A stretch of DNA of 64,000 bases from Hirsutella rhossiliensis (GCF_020360975.1 NW_025408671.1:4402001-4466000); one strand, 5' to 3'; numbered from the stretch's first letter, positions 1 to 11,560 are shown. Made by a program: numbers and translations. The notes: generated by a model from the sequence alone, not told the origin.

Positions 1-218
1 ATAAAGTATAAGATATTTTTATAATCTATATAAACCTTAACTTTATACTTACTTTTAAGAAGGTAGTATTAAAATTCCTTAAAAGCTTAAATAATTATAA
101 GGAATTCTTTATCGTAAATAGGGTAATTAAGTTCTATACTATATAGTTTTTTTTAAGTAGAATATAATTAGTCGTAGTCTTTCTTTATTGTTTTTTTATC
201 CGATTTATACTCTTAAAG
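1..218 (-). pseudogene. Gypsy-1 pol remnant between RT and integrase
   Basis: This AT-rich stretch aligns by eye with 36671-36887 of the second Gypsy-1 fragment and continues across the Copia-B insertion into 6342 onward. By gypsy gene order it should be RNase H territory. No intact frame remains and I could not pick out catalytic residues. The last five bases before Copia-B (219-223, TAAAG) are the target duplication. Confidence 0.6.
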
Positions 219-223
219 TAAAG

Positions 224-425
224 TGTGGGTAGGCACCTGCGGCAGCTGCTGCAATGAGACGGTACTAGGGTTAACCTGTGATGTTGTATTCGTCTTGATT
301 CTCTATCTAAGGAGGCAGAGGCCAGCGTGGAGAAAGGGGGCACGCTGCCCTCAGCCGCACACGTGACCGTACGGGTCACGTGCCAACCATGGTTGGTCAC
401 ACCACTAGATAGATACATTCCTACA
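224..425 (-). repeat. Copia-B 3' LTR
   Basis: It begins TGTGGGTAGGCACC and ends CATTCCTACA (plus-strand reading), giving TG...CA termini. It matches 6137-6336 except for GGG versus GG near the start and again near base 268. Such near-identity implies recent insertion. Two abutting perfect inverted repeats lie at 360-396. Confidence 0.95.
360..396. promoter_or_regulatory. Abutting palindromes in Copia-B LTR
   Basis: Two perfect inverted repeats touch each other. CACGTGACC and GGTCACGTG are separated by 5 bp (360-382), and CCAACCATGGTTGG follows at 383-396. The outer hexamers are E-box cores (CACGTG), which bHLH proteins bind. The same arrangement recurs at 6271-6307. A role in promoter control or RNA folding is inference. 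Confidence 0.6.
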
Positions 426-639
426 CAGGCAACTCTTCTTTTGCTGTGAGAAGCACAGCAACACCTTGAACGGGTCTAAAGGATAGTAGCGTTAAGGCCG
501 TGAAGGAATGTGCCGTGAGGGCGTGTGTCATTATTGCCAAAAGTGGGTCCGACGTCTTGTTCTTAGCTGTAGATATCTGGGAAGAAGTGAAGGGTCTTCC
601 TGATAGGAGCAATCATTTGATCATAGGTATAAGGAGCGG

Positions 640-1415
640 TTAGGAACGTTGTACGTATCCTTCGACTCGAATTGTCAGACTATTGGTATCGATGAAGCGT
701 TCCAGGGCTCGGTTTGGTGATGCTTTCGTCATTGCATCTGCTGGGTTGTCTGCGCCGTTGATCCAACGAATATCTGTTATCTCTCTCTCTCGTATGACTG
801 GCGAAGGGCCATGATATCAATCATCAATCGTTTTTCCTTCGTCGTACCGAGCTTGACTAGGCATTCGTAGAGAGAGTACGAATCCGTACAGACGATGAGA
901 GGGATAGGAGGAAGGTTGAGTCGTTCCGTAATTATCTTCATAGTCATCGCAAGGGAGATGCCTATGTCGAATCCGTTGGCCATACCGTAGATCTCTGATG
1001 CTAGGACGCTACGGGTAACACGTTTGCACTTTGTTGAACTCCAGTGTACGATGTTACCACTAATCTCGAACTGTTTTTCTTTGTGGTTTGTCTCGTTAAC
1101 GAGGGCAATGACGAATCCTAGTTGGGAGGATAAGTCCTTGTTGTTTGCGAAAGAACCATCGGTGAAAACCATCAGCTTTGCAGTAGCTAGATCAATTGGT
1201 TTGTACGTGAGGCCACGTAGTTGGTGATCCATTTGCCATTGCAGTCGCTTGTTCAAAATTGCGTAATCTTTATCCTCAGGGGTCTGTACTTGGGCGGCGA
1301 CTGAAACATCGAAAGAAGCTTCCGGTTGAGCAATTGAAGCAATGTATGAGGCTCGCGCTCGTTCCTCAACGTAGCGCTGGTGACGATCAATTGCTTTAGG
1401 GTCAATGGTGGTCAT
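640..1415 (-). pseudogene. Copia-B RNase H and C-terminal end of pol
   Basis: The frame opening at 1415 encodes a Copia-type RNase H. It contains the VFTDGSFAN strand with its catalytic Asp, a VLASEIYGMANG segment with the catalytic Glu, and a CTDSYSLYE strand with a third acidic residue. An AG-dinucleotide length change near 780-790 breaks the frame. Beyond it another frame continues with the usual RWINGADNPADAMTK tail motif and ends at TAA (640-642), 215 bp from the LTR. RNase H removes the RNA strand during reverse transcription in the particle. Intact apart from the shift, it would form the end of the pol polyprotein. Confidence 0.9.
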
Positions 1416-2350
1416 TTTGCTGCTTGTCCCTTCTGTTGAAGTAAAAGGGATCCTTTCTTAAGGGGGTTATTATTCAGCAACGTCAGTCTTGCACCATTAA
1501 AGTCAACCGTTGTTCCGTATGTGATGTCAGTCTTGGGCTTGGAACGAAATTCTGCCTTTTGTAGCTCTTCTTCTTCACGGGTAGAAAAGTTGTTCGTTCC
1601 AAGGATGAGGGTGTCATCAGTTTGCATTCCAACAATACCGAGCGTGTCAGGGCCAGTATTCGAAATCAGTAGGCAGGAGTCATAGGTGGAGGTAGACATA
1701 TCCAGCTTTTCGAGGTGATGCTGCTGATATGTGCGGAACCAATGGACTCCGGCTTCTGCGATACCGTACAGGGGCTTAATAACACGAATAATTGTTCCGT
1801 TAGGTATTTGCCTTGTAGTTCCGTGGGCAAATACGTAAGAATGGTCCGGAAAGCTTGGTCTGGGATTGCGGGTATGCCTGAGTGATATCACGGAGGGAGA
1901 GGGTTATGCCGTAGTTTTGAAGAAGTCCGGGGCAATAGCGAGGATGAGTCTCTGGCTAACGCGTTGAATTGTCGGAGATTGCGTCAGGAGGGTGGTCTTC
2001 TCAAAGTCGTTATGTCCTTGAATAACAAGTCGAGACTTTTCGTAGGGCTTAGTGTTGATTCCTTTGACTTCACGAACCATTCGAGAGCGAAAGATTCTAT
2101 AGTTTCCATGACTCATTTGATCGTATCGTTCAAATTGGAATACACCGCGGCCAACGAGGTCAGTAATCTCTTTGTTATCGGATTCTTCGAAGGGGTCACC
2201 AGGAGAGGTGATTATGCCATCAGACCGTAGCTTGAGGGAAAGAGCTTGCATCTTCCTCCTTTTGGGTCAAGAAGCTCTGGTCTACGGCTTGGGCCATCAT
2301 GATCAAATCCTTTGGCTTGTTCTTTGATCCTGGTGGGCGTCCTCTCTTGC
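1412..2350 (-). pseudogene. Copia-B reverse transcriptase with AT-hook-like linker
   Basis: The segment starts with a basic linker, KRGRPPGSKNK (2316-2348), that resembles an AT-hook. RT blocks follow: the RMVREVKG region (about 2050-2080), a LSLRDITQAYPQS block around the first catalytic Asp (about 1860-1910) and VIKPLYGIAEAGVHWF (about 1740-1790). The active-site motif is read as QTDD (1613-1624), where most Copias have YVDD. I believe QTDD is typical of a fungal Copia branch rather than damage. At least three one-base shifts, near 1930, 1851 and 1803, split the domain into frames. This RT would copy genomic element RNA into cDNA in virus-like particles. Confidence 0.88.
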
Positions 2351-2421
2351 GGGGGGCGGGGGGTTCGGGTCGGGCAGGCAGGTCCGTTAGGGTCTTAACG
2401 GGGTCTTGAGCCGGTTGTTCA

Positions 2422-4125
2422 TTAAGATCTGAACGAATGCCTGAGGGTCTGTGTCGTGTGTAGGGTCGGAAAGAGTGGTATCATCACGCAGATACGGTTG
2501 TACAAGGGTCGATCGAAAGACTTGGGGCCGTTGACTGTGTCAATGGTGATGTTATGGGTATCAATCGATGCAATCTTGAAGGGTCCTTGCCAACCGTCTT
2601 TCTCTCCAAACGCGAACTTCACTTTGCAGCGGGAGGGATAGCACTTCTGTCGTGCTCGGGCCGTTGCGTGCATGGAGGGCATCCTTAACTCGTCTTTCTG
2701 CCGAGAGTTGGCGGAGCATTTTCATCGCTTTCTGCATAGCTTCCGATCTTTTGAGGGTAGAAGCGGAAGGGGCGAGTCTGTAGATACGCGAGGGTATGCG
2801 CCGAAAACAAGCAACGTAGGCACAAGACCGTCAGGTCCTGCCGTATCATTGATTGCTTTAACAGCCATTTGAAGGACTGTTTCGGCGGAAGTGGTGTGGC
2901 CAATCTCAGCATGGAGGATGTTAAAGGCGCGTCGGAGGGGTGCGTGATAGCGTTCAATCTTTCCAATGGACCAATGCGTCTCAACAGGTACTTGAGAGCA
3001 TTTGATTCCCATAATCTTTGCTTCGTTCCGGAATTCGAGAGAAGCAAAGTTAGTTCCTGCATCATGACGGAGGGTATCAGGAGGTCCAAGATACGTGTCG
3101 ATCCAGAGGGTCCGGAGGGTCTCCCATGTATCTTTAGCTGACATTGACGGTAAAAATCTGGCTCCTTGGAAAGCAGTAGCTGAGTCCACAACGTGTAGAA
3201 CAGGGCGTTGTGGTGTTCCTAGGTGCATCACATCAACGATGATTTCGTAGTTGAACTCTTGATCATCGTTAAGGGTGAACTTGAAGCGGCGTGGGGCTTG
3301 TGAGTGCATTTGACAGTGGTGACAGAACTTAGAGATAGTCTCTAATGTGTCTATCGAGACGTCACTGTGCCCGGCTTGCTTCAAGAGGTGATGGAGCCTA
3401 GGGACTGCTGGGTGTCCAAAGCGTCGGTGAAGTGTACGAATCTCTGTTTCCGTAAGAAACGAGATGGACTCTTCATCTTTCGTAAGGAAGAACCAGGGAT
3501 GTCCCCATTTGCGTACGACTGGAATGCTTGTAGGGCGATTAGTACAATGATTAGTACAATTGATGGTATCTGTGATGTTGTTGAAATAGATACCAAGCCG
3601 GTCCATATCAGCAAGGCAGAGCAAAAGGAGTTGGGGTTTGAAGGACGTGGAACGTGATCCTTCCGAGGGGTGTGTTAAGGGCGACTGTGCCGAGGAGTGG
3701 ATGGCGTCGCTGTTGCCGAATTTGATGGAGGCCTGGCCGGATGTGGAGCTGTCGAGAGCTACAGAAGGGTCTTCTCGTTGTAGGGCGATGTACTGAGAGT
3801 ATCCTGCTGTGGAAAATGTTGCTGCACCTGTGTCGATCATGATACCTTGGAATCTATCCCTTGAATAGCGATCTTCAATAATAAATTGCGAGGCTGGAAC
3901 AACGGTTTGATCCGTCTGATAGACGTCTTCTCCTGTGATCAAATGATTGAATGCCTGTTGACAGAGCATTTGGCTTGCTTGCCATTGTTCCGGGTGATCG
4001 TTGGTGCTATTGTCATGTTCTTCCCATGTATCTTCAGTGTCATCAAAGCTGCTCATCTCATGACCTTCGTAGTCTAGAATATAGCCTCCGATGTCCGTGA
4101 GTTGTACACCTATGAAGTGACATTG
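2422..4125 (-). pseudogene. Copia-B protease and integrase part of pol
   Basis: The frame covering 2722-4056 has an aspartic protease motif (MIDTGAATFS, about residues 90-100). Next is a GAG-pre-integrase zinc module (RTLHRRFGHP ... FCHHC, about residues 205-250) and an integrase core with acidic residues in VDVMHLG, LRHDAGTNF and VETHWSIGKIERYH. It is read open upstream of 4056, without a Met, from about 4125. The integrase C-terminus, including KDGWQGPFKI, resumes after two compensating one-base shifts near 2743 and 2600 and runs to about 2422. The protease cleaves Gag-Pol; the integrase inserts cDNA with 5-bp staggered cuts, matching the TAAAG duplication. Confidence 0.9.
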
Positions 4126-5995
4126 AGTGATATGTTGGTCCTTGGCCTTTGCCGTTCATCCGTAGAGTGTTTAGTTGACCAACAGCCTTCTTGTCCACAA
4201 ACAAAACACTTCTTCGTCCAGTTTCGGTTACTGTAGCTATGATTGTAGTTACTACGGCTTTGAGGCCGGTAGTTTCCACGGTTGTAGCTTTGTCTGTATC
4301 CGCGGCTGGGTCGTTGACCTGAATATCCGTATCTACCTCGAGAGCGGTTGTTATTGTATCGACGGTCGAGGTAGTACTGATGGTGTGGATCGTTATGATC
4401 AAATGATCCAGCAAAGTCAGGGAAATTGAGAAGTTGTTATGAGGGCAAGATGGGTTTCAACGGATGCACGAAGATCTGCAAGAAGGTGCTCGACGTTATC
4501 GGCGGGTTTGAAAAGAGCGTATTGGAGTTCGGGTACTCCGGCATGCTTTCATAAGCGTTGTACGCAGTTGGAGGTCTCCTGCGTACTCCTGCCAAGGGCT
4601 CGTTGGCAGAGCTGAAGCTTATCAAAGAGGATTTGAAGCACTTCGTGGGGTCTTCGAAGCATCTTGGGCACGGATGGAGTTGAAGGTTATTGTTGTCCAG
4701 TCAGTATGGTAGTGGACATGGTTGACTTCCGTGTCAAAGTGTTGTTTGAAGATATCATACGCTTGTCGGAACGTCGTAGCCCATGTGATCTTATCAAGAT
4801 AGAATCTTTGGGCTCTTCCATCAAGGATCCGGGGAAAGAGTGCGTGAAATTGTGATGGTTTCACTGGGATATGAGAGCAGTTGCTTAAGAAGAGGCGGAG
4901 CTTATCATCAAGGAGATCGTACGGCTCTCCTGTGTAGTTCCGATCTTTGTTCCAGGTCTTCATAAACTTCTGCTGGATGTCGCTATCGACGATAGCGTTC
5001 GGGATGTTATCCGGGGGGAGTTTCATGTATTCTCCAAAGGTTGCAGGGCCGGATAAGTGTTCGGGGATGGAGTTGGTGACGGGTTGGACGAGATCGGGGT
5101 TCTGGAAGCGGTAGGAAGTCGGATGAATAGTAAGAGAGGTCGGAGCAGGTTTATCTTGGATAGTCGGAGCAGGAGTAGGTGCGTTAGGAGGGCTCGTTAG
5201 GGTCTTAATAGGTTGTGGTTCGTTAAGACCTTGATGAGGTGCTGCTAAGGGCGTAACTGATGGTGAAGGAGGTTGAGACGGATGGGGATTAGTGGAAGCA
5301 TTTGATCCTAGTAATGCTGTCTGCCTCCTGAAGGCAGCAGTCCTCTCATCAAACACCATCTCCGTAAACTCCTGCTCTGGCCAGGTTTGTGGGTTCTCGA
5401 TAGTTTGTAATATGAGAAATTGTGTTGCGAATTTCCCCTTTGTGAACCTGTGTAGATACCTCTTTCCTTAGTAGTTTCCTGAGGGCTCTCTTGTATTCAT
5501 TCGGGGCGCGGTCCCATGTGTCTTCGGTCCATTCTTCAAAATGCTGTTGAAGTAACCAAGGAGGTCGTATCCTTGATCACTGCCAGATTGAACGATGAAT
5601 ATGAACTTTGCCACATATGTCGTTACTGCGATCTTGTCCTTTTCGTCGTGTGTGATATCGTTGTCCCAAAGGTCGATATTAATTTGTCGGAATGCGGATG
5701 CTTGGATGTCTAGTGCCTGCATCTGGTCGCATATTTCTTCGAGCTGGGCTTCTGGGGACATAGCTCGGGCGGTCGGGGCTATCGTGATCAAATGAATGAG
5801 ACGATGTGGGGTTCGTATTGGTCTCTTCGTATACGAGTTGTCGCTAATAGGAGGTCGAGCGTCGCGTACTAAGTAGGTCGTTCGCGGCCAGACTGAACTG
5901 ACGGGGATCTTGCTACTTAACGTCAAGGGTCGAACGTTCTTACTAGTTGTTTGCGATGTGGTCGCCTGTCGATTCCGGTGCTCACGGCTAGGCAA
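4126..5995 (-). pseudogene. Copia-B gag with CCCH zinc knuckle
   Basis: The capsid region is spread over several frames. The first covers 5468-5995. A continuing frame passes through about 5360-5530 (FEEWTEDTWDRAPNEYKRAL), and the longest covers 4622-5359 (245 codons, Pro/Thr-rich N-terminal part followed by a helical capsid-like part). The C-terminus, about 4165-4380, is an Arg/Gly/Tyr/Asn-rich stretch leading to CFVCGQEGCWSTKH, a C-x2-C-x4-C-x4-H knuckle. The pol frame is -1 relative to the knuckle frame, with the switch near 4140-4160. I saw no convincing slippery heptamer, so this is more likely an indel than a programmed shift. Gag packages element RNA into particles. The true start codon is uncertain. 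Confidence 0.8.
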
Positions 5996-6136
5996 ACTAA
6001 CTTAGCACAAATAACCTTCTTCTGAGCGCTACTCAGGGCCACAGTAAAGTGACGCGGACTATAGCACCTTCGAAGGTTGAGGAATTTGTCTCTTCTACTT
6101 AGCTGTCTGTGACGGGCGTGGCCGGTCACTGATCAG

Positions 6137-6336
6137 TGTGGTAGGCACCTGCGGCAGCTGCTGCAATGAGACGGTACTAGGTTAACCTGTGATGTTGTAT
6201 TCGTCTTGATTCTCTATCTAAGGAGGCAGAGGCCAGCGTGGAGAAAGGGGGCACGCTGCCCTCAGCCGCACACGTGACCGTACGGGTCACGTGCCAACCA
6301 TGGTTGGTCACACCACTAGATAGATACATTCCTACA
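6137..6336 (-). repeat. Copia-B 5' LTR
   Basis: This is the promoter-side LTR of the minus-strand element. It matches 224-425 with two single-base G-run contractions. It is followed by TSD TAAAG at 6337-6341. The palindrome pair recurs at 6271-6307. Confidence 0.95.
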
Positions 6337-6341
6337 TAAAG

Positions 6342-9300
6342 TCTAATATATCGGTTTCGAGTTTAATTTATTATTCTAGATTAAAGGTAGTTAAAACTAG
6401 TTTTTATATAATCGTAGTTTTAATATATTCGAAAGCTTCGTTAGCTTTATTATCTTATATAAATTCTTTTTCCTTCTTTATTAAGTCGTATAGTAGTACT
6501 ATAATCTTTCTAAAATCTTTAATAAATCATTAGTAGTAATTTATAAATCCTAGGAAACTTTATATATCCTTAACGTTCTTTAGTATTAGCTATTCTTTAA
6601 CTAAGTTAATCTTATCTTATTATATTTATATCTCTCTTAGCGAGATCGTATATCTAAGGAAGTCTACTTCTTATATATAAAACTTACTTTTTTTTAGTTT
6701 AACTAATAACTTTATATTCTAAAGTACGCGGAGTACCTTATAAACGTATTCCTTATATTCTTCTAAGGTATCTAAGAAAATTAAGATATTATCTAAGTAT
6801 ACTACTATAAAGATATCTAAGTATTTATATAGGATATTATTAATTATCTATTAAAAGGTAGCTAGTATATTTATAAGTCTAAATAGTATTACTAGATATT
6901 TAAATAGTCCGAATTTCGTTTTAAAGGCTATTATCTATTTATATCCCTTTTTTATACGTATTAAGTTATAGGCGCCTTTAAGGTTAAGGGCTATAAACTA
7001 TTTTTTACTATATAGTTAATCTTATAGTTCCGATATAAGTAGTAATAGTATTTAGTCTTTTATTATAATATCGTATAAGCGTCTATAGTTAATAACTAGT
7101 TATAGCTTACCGTTTTTCTTTAAAATAAATATAACTAGGTAGCTTACTTTAGATATTAATATTTATATATATCCCTTTTATAGATTCTTATTAAGGTAGT
7201 CGCGTAGCGTTTATAGTTGCTTTTTATTTAGGTTATAGATCTTATAGAACGTCGGCGTTATTCTATCTTTAAGATAAATTTTATAGTCTTATTAGCTATA
7301 TTTAGGTAACCTTATCTTAAGTTCTTCTTTAAAGAGTTTATTATATTTCCGGTATTCTTAAGGGATATTCTTTATTCTATCTTATAGGCTTTATTCTTTC
7401 TCTTAAGAGCTAGTTTCTCTTAACTTAAGCTCTTTATTAATTTATTTAAGGTCTTTTCTTAGAGTAGCAATAACTCTTTAGATCTTTATATTATATCCTT
7501 TATTCTATTTATATTAGATGCTAAGTTATATAGCCGTATTAGTTAGTATATAGGTCTTATTAGTCGATTTTATTATATCCGCTAGTTCGGTTACTATCTT
7601 TATTTATATTATTAAAGCCCGTAATAATTTACTTAAACGGTTATCCCTTTTATCCTATTTAGTAGCTAAATTATCGTAAAATTTTACTTTCTCCTAAATC
7701 TATTAGTCCTAGAAACTTATATCTTCGTTCTAATATAGCTAGCTAGTTTTCTAGTTAATTAGTAGGTTGCTCTCCTATAGCTATAAAAGTCTTAATATAA
7801 GGTTATATTCTTTAATATCTATAATATTAAAGTTAACTTATTTATTATAGCCTTAGATATTAATATCAAGGTAATTAATCTCTATATTAATAATTCTATT
7901 ATTATAGTTAAAGGCCTCTCCTTTAATATTTATAAGTTTATATAGATCTATCTTATATCTCTATATAAGTTAGTAACGATTAACGACTCTAGGTAAAACG
8001 TAATTACCTATCGCGCTATAGTCTAAAAGTATATATATATAATATCCCGCGATTTAGATATCTAATACTATTTAGTCGCTATAGCTTACTATTACTATAT
8101 ATAGGGTCCTTAGATCTTATTATATCGTGCTAGTCTATAGCCCTTTTATAGATAGTATACCTTATTTTTTACTTAGTCTTTATTCGTTTTATTTAGGTAT
8201 TCTTCTTTAATTTATTATTAGTATTATTTCTTTATATTTTTATCGCGTAGTATTATATCGGGGCTTAAGAGACTAATTTCTTATAGCTAATTAAAGATTT
8301 CTTATTTCTTAACGCTATATTATTTATATTACGCTACTTTATAGTTAATTATATACTATACTTTATAATTCTATTTATTTTCGTACTAAAGGTTAAGTTT
8401 TCGTTTAGCGTCTTTCTATTTTTTATATAGTATTTCTATATTAATTTTTCCTTAGTCGAATATAGCTTATAGCCTTTATATATATTACTAATAATCTTTT
8501 AATATACTATTATACCGTTTATACTATACTTATACTTTTTTATATTTATAAACTCTATAGTTTAAGTATATATATTCGTTATAATCTTCTTTATTATATT
8601 TAATTTATTATATAAGTCTTTAAAAGATTAATAGTTTAGATACCTTAAAGTAAGTAGCGCTATACTATTCCTTTATTTTAGCGTATTTATAGATTTTATA
8701 TATCTTTAAAAGATATCTTATTAATAAACTATAATTATTACGGTATTTAAGTAGTATACTATAATTAGGTTCTAATAATATAACTTAGTCGTTTAGGTAG
8801 CGTTAATCGATTATCTAGTAGTTTAGTTCTATACTTAAGTAGGGTTTTAAAAGTACTTATCCTTTAAACCTAACTAAGAAGGCGTTATATTATACCTTTA
8901 TCTAAAAGTATATTATATAATCTAGGTAGACGTATAATATCTATAAAATATACTTATAATACTTATAAGTAAGTAGTATTTATAGATCGTCTTTAAATTC
9001 TCTTTATAGTTATTATTCTTATTATAGAGCTATAAAGGTATCGACTATAGCGATAGCTATAGTATAGTCTCTTTTATATAGTACTAGTTAATATTAAATT
9101 AATATAGCTTATTAGTTTTCTATAAGAATTTAAGGCGTTTATTAGGTTTTAATTTTAAGTATTTCTTTAAATTCTTTAAAGTATAGGGCGTATTCTTTAA
9201 TCGTAGTATTCTCCCTTAATAGCGAGGATAGTAATATAAGTTCGTTCTTATCTTTTATTTCTCTAAGTATTTCTTATTCTTTAAAGCTTATATTATTAAT

Positions 9301-9777
9301 ACTTTATTATTCTTCTTTAGGTTATTATTTAAGTTTTATAAGTATAAGGGCTATATCTATATCTTCTTTATTATATTACTTATAGACTACTTATTATTAT
9401 TATCGATTTTTATTTTATATATCTTCCTAGAATCGTTTACTATTCTTCTTAATTTAGTCTTAAGAGACTTCTTTAAGATAGGGGTATTCTAGTTTTATAA
9501 ATTTAACTTATTTTTATATTTTAGGATCCCTTTATTATATTATTATAACGGTCTTCTTTAATAGCTTTAGGAACTATCTAGTACTATTCTTATTACTTAA
9601 GTATACTATATATTCGTCGTTATAGTATATAGTCTAACTAAGGAGCTTATACTTTAGTTCCTATCTATTAATAGCGTTTAGGTATTTCTTACCTTTTAAG
9701 GCTAGTGCTTAGTAGGTTTTCTTCTCTTTACGGGGTTATTTATATTCTTTAAAGTAATATCTAAGTTTCTTATAGTT
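6342..9777 (-). pseudogene. Gypsy-1 pol remnant (protease to RT)
   Basis: Strongly AT-rich sequence keeps a gypsy reverse transcriptase signature on the minus strand. At 6776-6799 it reads YLDNILIF, the RIP product of YLDDILIF (GAT to AAT), preceded by LDIFIVV. Sequence from 6342 to about 8480 parallels 36894-39068. The higher-coordinate part should hold the gag end and protease; the remains of the gag zinc knuckle straddle 9777. No frame is intact. The rest of this stretch is degraded and I see no other gene in it. Confidence 0.75.
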
Positions 9778-9782
9778 AAAAC

Positions 9783-10259
9783 TGTCGCGAAGCGTGGCCT
9801 GATTTCGCAGTTCTCGGAGATATCCCTTGGCACGAGGGACCTAGGAAGCTGAAAAACAGGTTTTGAGGAAGGAGCTGAAAGGAGGTGCAGAGAGGAGGGT
9901 AGGGGCAAGAGGGGAAGCAGAAGTGGCGATAGCTTCCTATAGAGGTGGCGAGAGATAAGACGGATATGCCGGCAACGGCTAGAAAGGAGGGGAAAAAGCC
10001 GGCAAAAAGCTCGGTAGTCGAAAGGACATTAGTAGCTTCTTTAAGCAGGATCTTCTTTGTTAATTAAGATGCTAGAAGGGTATAAAGAGGGGCGTTGGAT
10101 AGAGGAAAGAAGGACAATTAAGGCAATACAATAATCACTCCCCTACCGCAATTACTGCTCCCGCAAGAATCAAATCCCTCTGCCCTGCCTATCTAACCCC
10201 TTACTTCCAATTTCACCTTCGTGCATTTTCATGCACTTCTCGCATCTCTATTCGCGAGA
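9783..10259 (+). repeat. Copia-A1 5' LTR
   Basis: It runs from TGTCGCGAAGCG to CTATTCGCGAGA, 477 bp, with near-inverted tips (TGTCGCGAA against TTCGCGAGA). It differs from the 3' copy by a few transitions and a 4-bp gap in a GCCGGC context. Confidence 0.93.
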
Positions 10260-10276
10260 GTTATGAGCCCGGGAGG
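10260..10276 (+). other. Primer-binding site, half-tRNA initiator Met
   Basis: GTTATGAGCCCGGGAGG directly follows the LTR. Its complement contains GGGCTCATAAC, the anticodon stem-loop of initiator tRNA-Met (CAU). Priming from an internal tRNA fragment is known for Drosophila copia. RIP has changed GAG to AAG at the same site in A2-A4, C1, C2 and the TRIM. Confidence 0.8.
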
Positions 10277-10406
10277 AATAGAATTCCTGTACCTTCCGGC
10301 TGCTGCAAAAGGCACCTTTCTTGCATCCCTCGTAGCTTCCTTTTACCCCTCTTATTAGAAAAGCCGATTTTTAACCGACTTTTCTGCCCCCTCTTCTTTC
10401 GCAACG

Positions 10407-11560
10407 ATGACGAAAACCGACTCCTCTGCCGTCCCTACGGTCCGTAGGACGATTCTTGCAGAGCCCCAAGATTGGGATAAGTGGGTAAAGGAGCTACGGG
10501 CTCGTGTGGACAGAACCATCCATAATTTGGTCTTCTCTGATAAGCAGGACCCTCTCGAGCCCCCTCTTCGTCCTAGGGCAACGGACTTTGCAGAGGGAGC
10601 TACCCTCTTCTCTGAGCTAACCTCTGCACAACAGAGAGCTTTTTCTGCTGCCTTAGGCGACTACGAGAGTCACCGTAAGGAATACCTTTACGAGACGAAG
10701 TTGCTAACTGCTGCACGCACGGCGATAACGGAATCCGTTAGTGCCGCAAAGTTAATCACTCTTCGAGAAGAAGAGACTCCTAGGCAGTGGCTTTTAAAGC
10801 TCGAGATCTCGATAGCTCCCTCGAGGGGCTATATAACTGACCGTATTAGGAAGACCTATACGGCCCACCTAGGAGCCTTTTCTGCTAGGAACCTACTAGC
10901 TTCTTCGTGGCTAGCTAAGTAGGAAGAAATCCTTAAGGAAGCTAACCAATACTTCCTCACAGAAGCTCTTTCCGGCCAGTGGCTACGGGATATATCTCTG
11001 CTAATAAAGCCTATTAGTGACGGTTACTCGACTATCTTTCGAGAGGCTAGCCGGGAACTAGACGAAGAGGCTGCTAGAGTACAACAGCAAGCAGTCTTAT
11101 TCCTTCGTGGCCAGCACTCGACCCAGACGGCTCGATCTGCTGCCCCTGCAGCTGCTGCAGCCCCTGTTGCTGCGGCTCCCGCTGCTGTAGCTGCGGCTGT
11201 TGCTCCTTCGGCTCCTCCTCCCTCGAGAGCATCAACACCGTCATCAACGGCTGCCCTAGGCCCGGCCCCGGCTCCGCCTCTTGCTCCGGGCCCGGCCCCG
11301 GTCCCGTCAGTCAGACCGGCCCGACTAGTCCCCCAATAGACCTTTCAGTCCGTTAGTCGAAAAATCAGGGAACTAGTCGAAATCGAACCTCGTCAAAATC
11401 AGCAACAAGGGGTAAAAAGGGGGGGTTTTCAAGCAGACCTTCCGGATCGGGACGAGGATTCCTCGAAGAAACGAAAGACTAGACGAAACGGCTGCCTAGC
11501 CTGCAAATCCCTAGGCCATCGATTATCACAATGCTAGCAGGTCTTCGAGGAAAACCGACC
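10407..11560 (+). pseudogene. Copia-A1 gag
   Basis: It starts at ATG 10407 (MTKTDSSAVPTVRR), 148 bp after the LTR. An alpha-helical capsid-like region covers roughly residues 20-250. An Ala/Pro-rich low-complexity linker follows (about residues 250-310), then a basic segment and a CCHC zinc knuckle, CLACKSLGHRLSQC, at about 11495-11535. The first frame stops after 171 codons at a TAG in a Trp-compatible position. Further TAG codons replace Gln or Trp, including two in the linker and knuckle region. Gag would package element RNA. The protein cannot be made at full length from this copy. Confidence 0.88.

Larger units (their letters stand above)
224..6336 (-). mobile_element. Copia-B: full-length, un-RIPped Ty1/copia retrotransposon
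   Basis: A 6.1-kb element lies between two nearly identical LTRs (202 and 200 bp, differing by two single-G length changes). It is flanked by the 5-bp duplication TAAAG at 219-223 and 6337-6341. The unoccupied site is preserved in the paralogous gypsy fragment at 36888-36892. The minus strand encodes, in order, gag with a zinc knuckle, protease, integrase, an AT-hook-like linker, reverse transcriptase and RNase H. Base composition is normal and CpA is not depleted, so it arrived after, or escaped, the RIP that ruined its host element. The frames are interrupted only by one-base length changes, mostly in homopolymers. The sequence next to the internal end of the 5' LTR (below 6137) is not the initiator-tRNA type used by the other Copias here, and I did not identify its primer. 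Confidence 0.95.

Noticed and set aside
4126..4165. Programmed -1 frameshift between Copia-B gag and pol
   Set aside because: The pol frame is indeed -1 relative to the zinc-knuckle frame, but I saw no canonical slippery heptamer. The element has many other one-base shifts, so an indel is the simpler reading.
4058..4414. 118-codon open frame rich in Thr and Ile
   Set aside because: It overlaps, in another frame, the Arg/Gly-rich and zinc-knuckle part of Copia-B gag, which has clear family motifs. It is a shadow frame.
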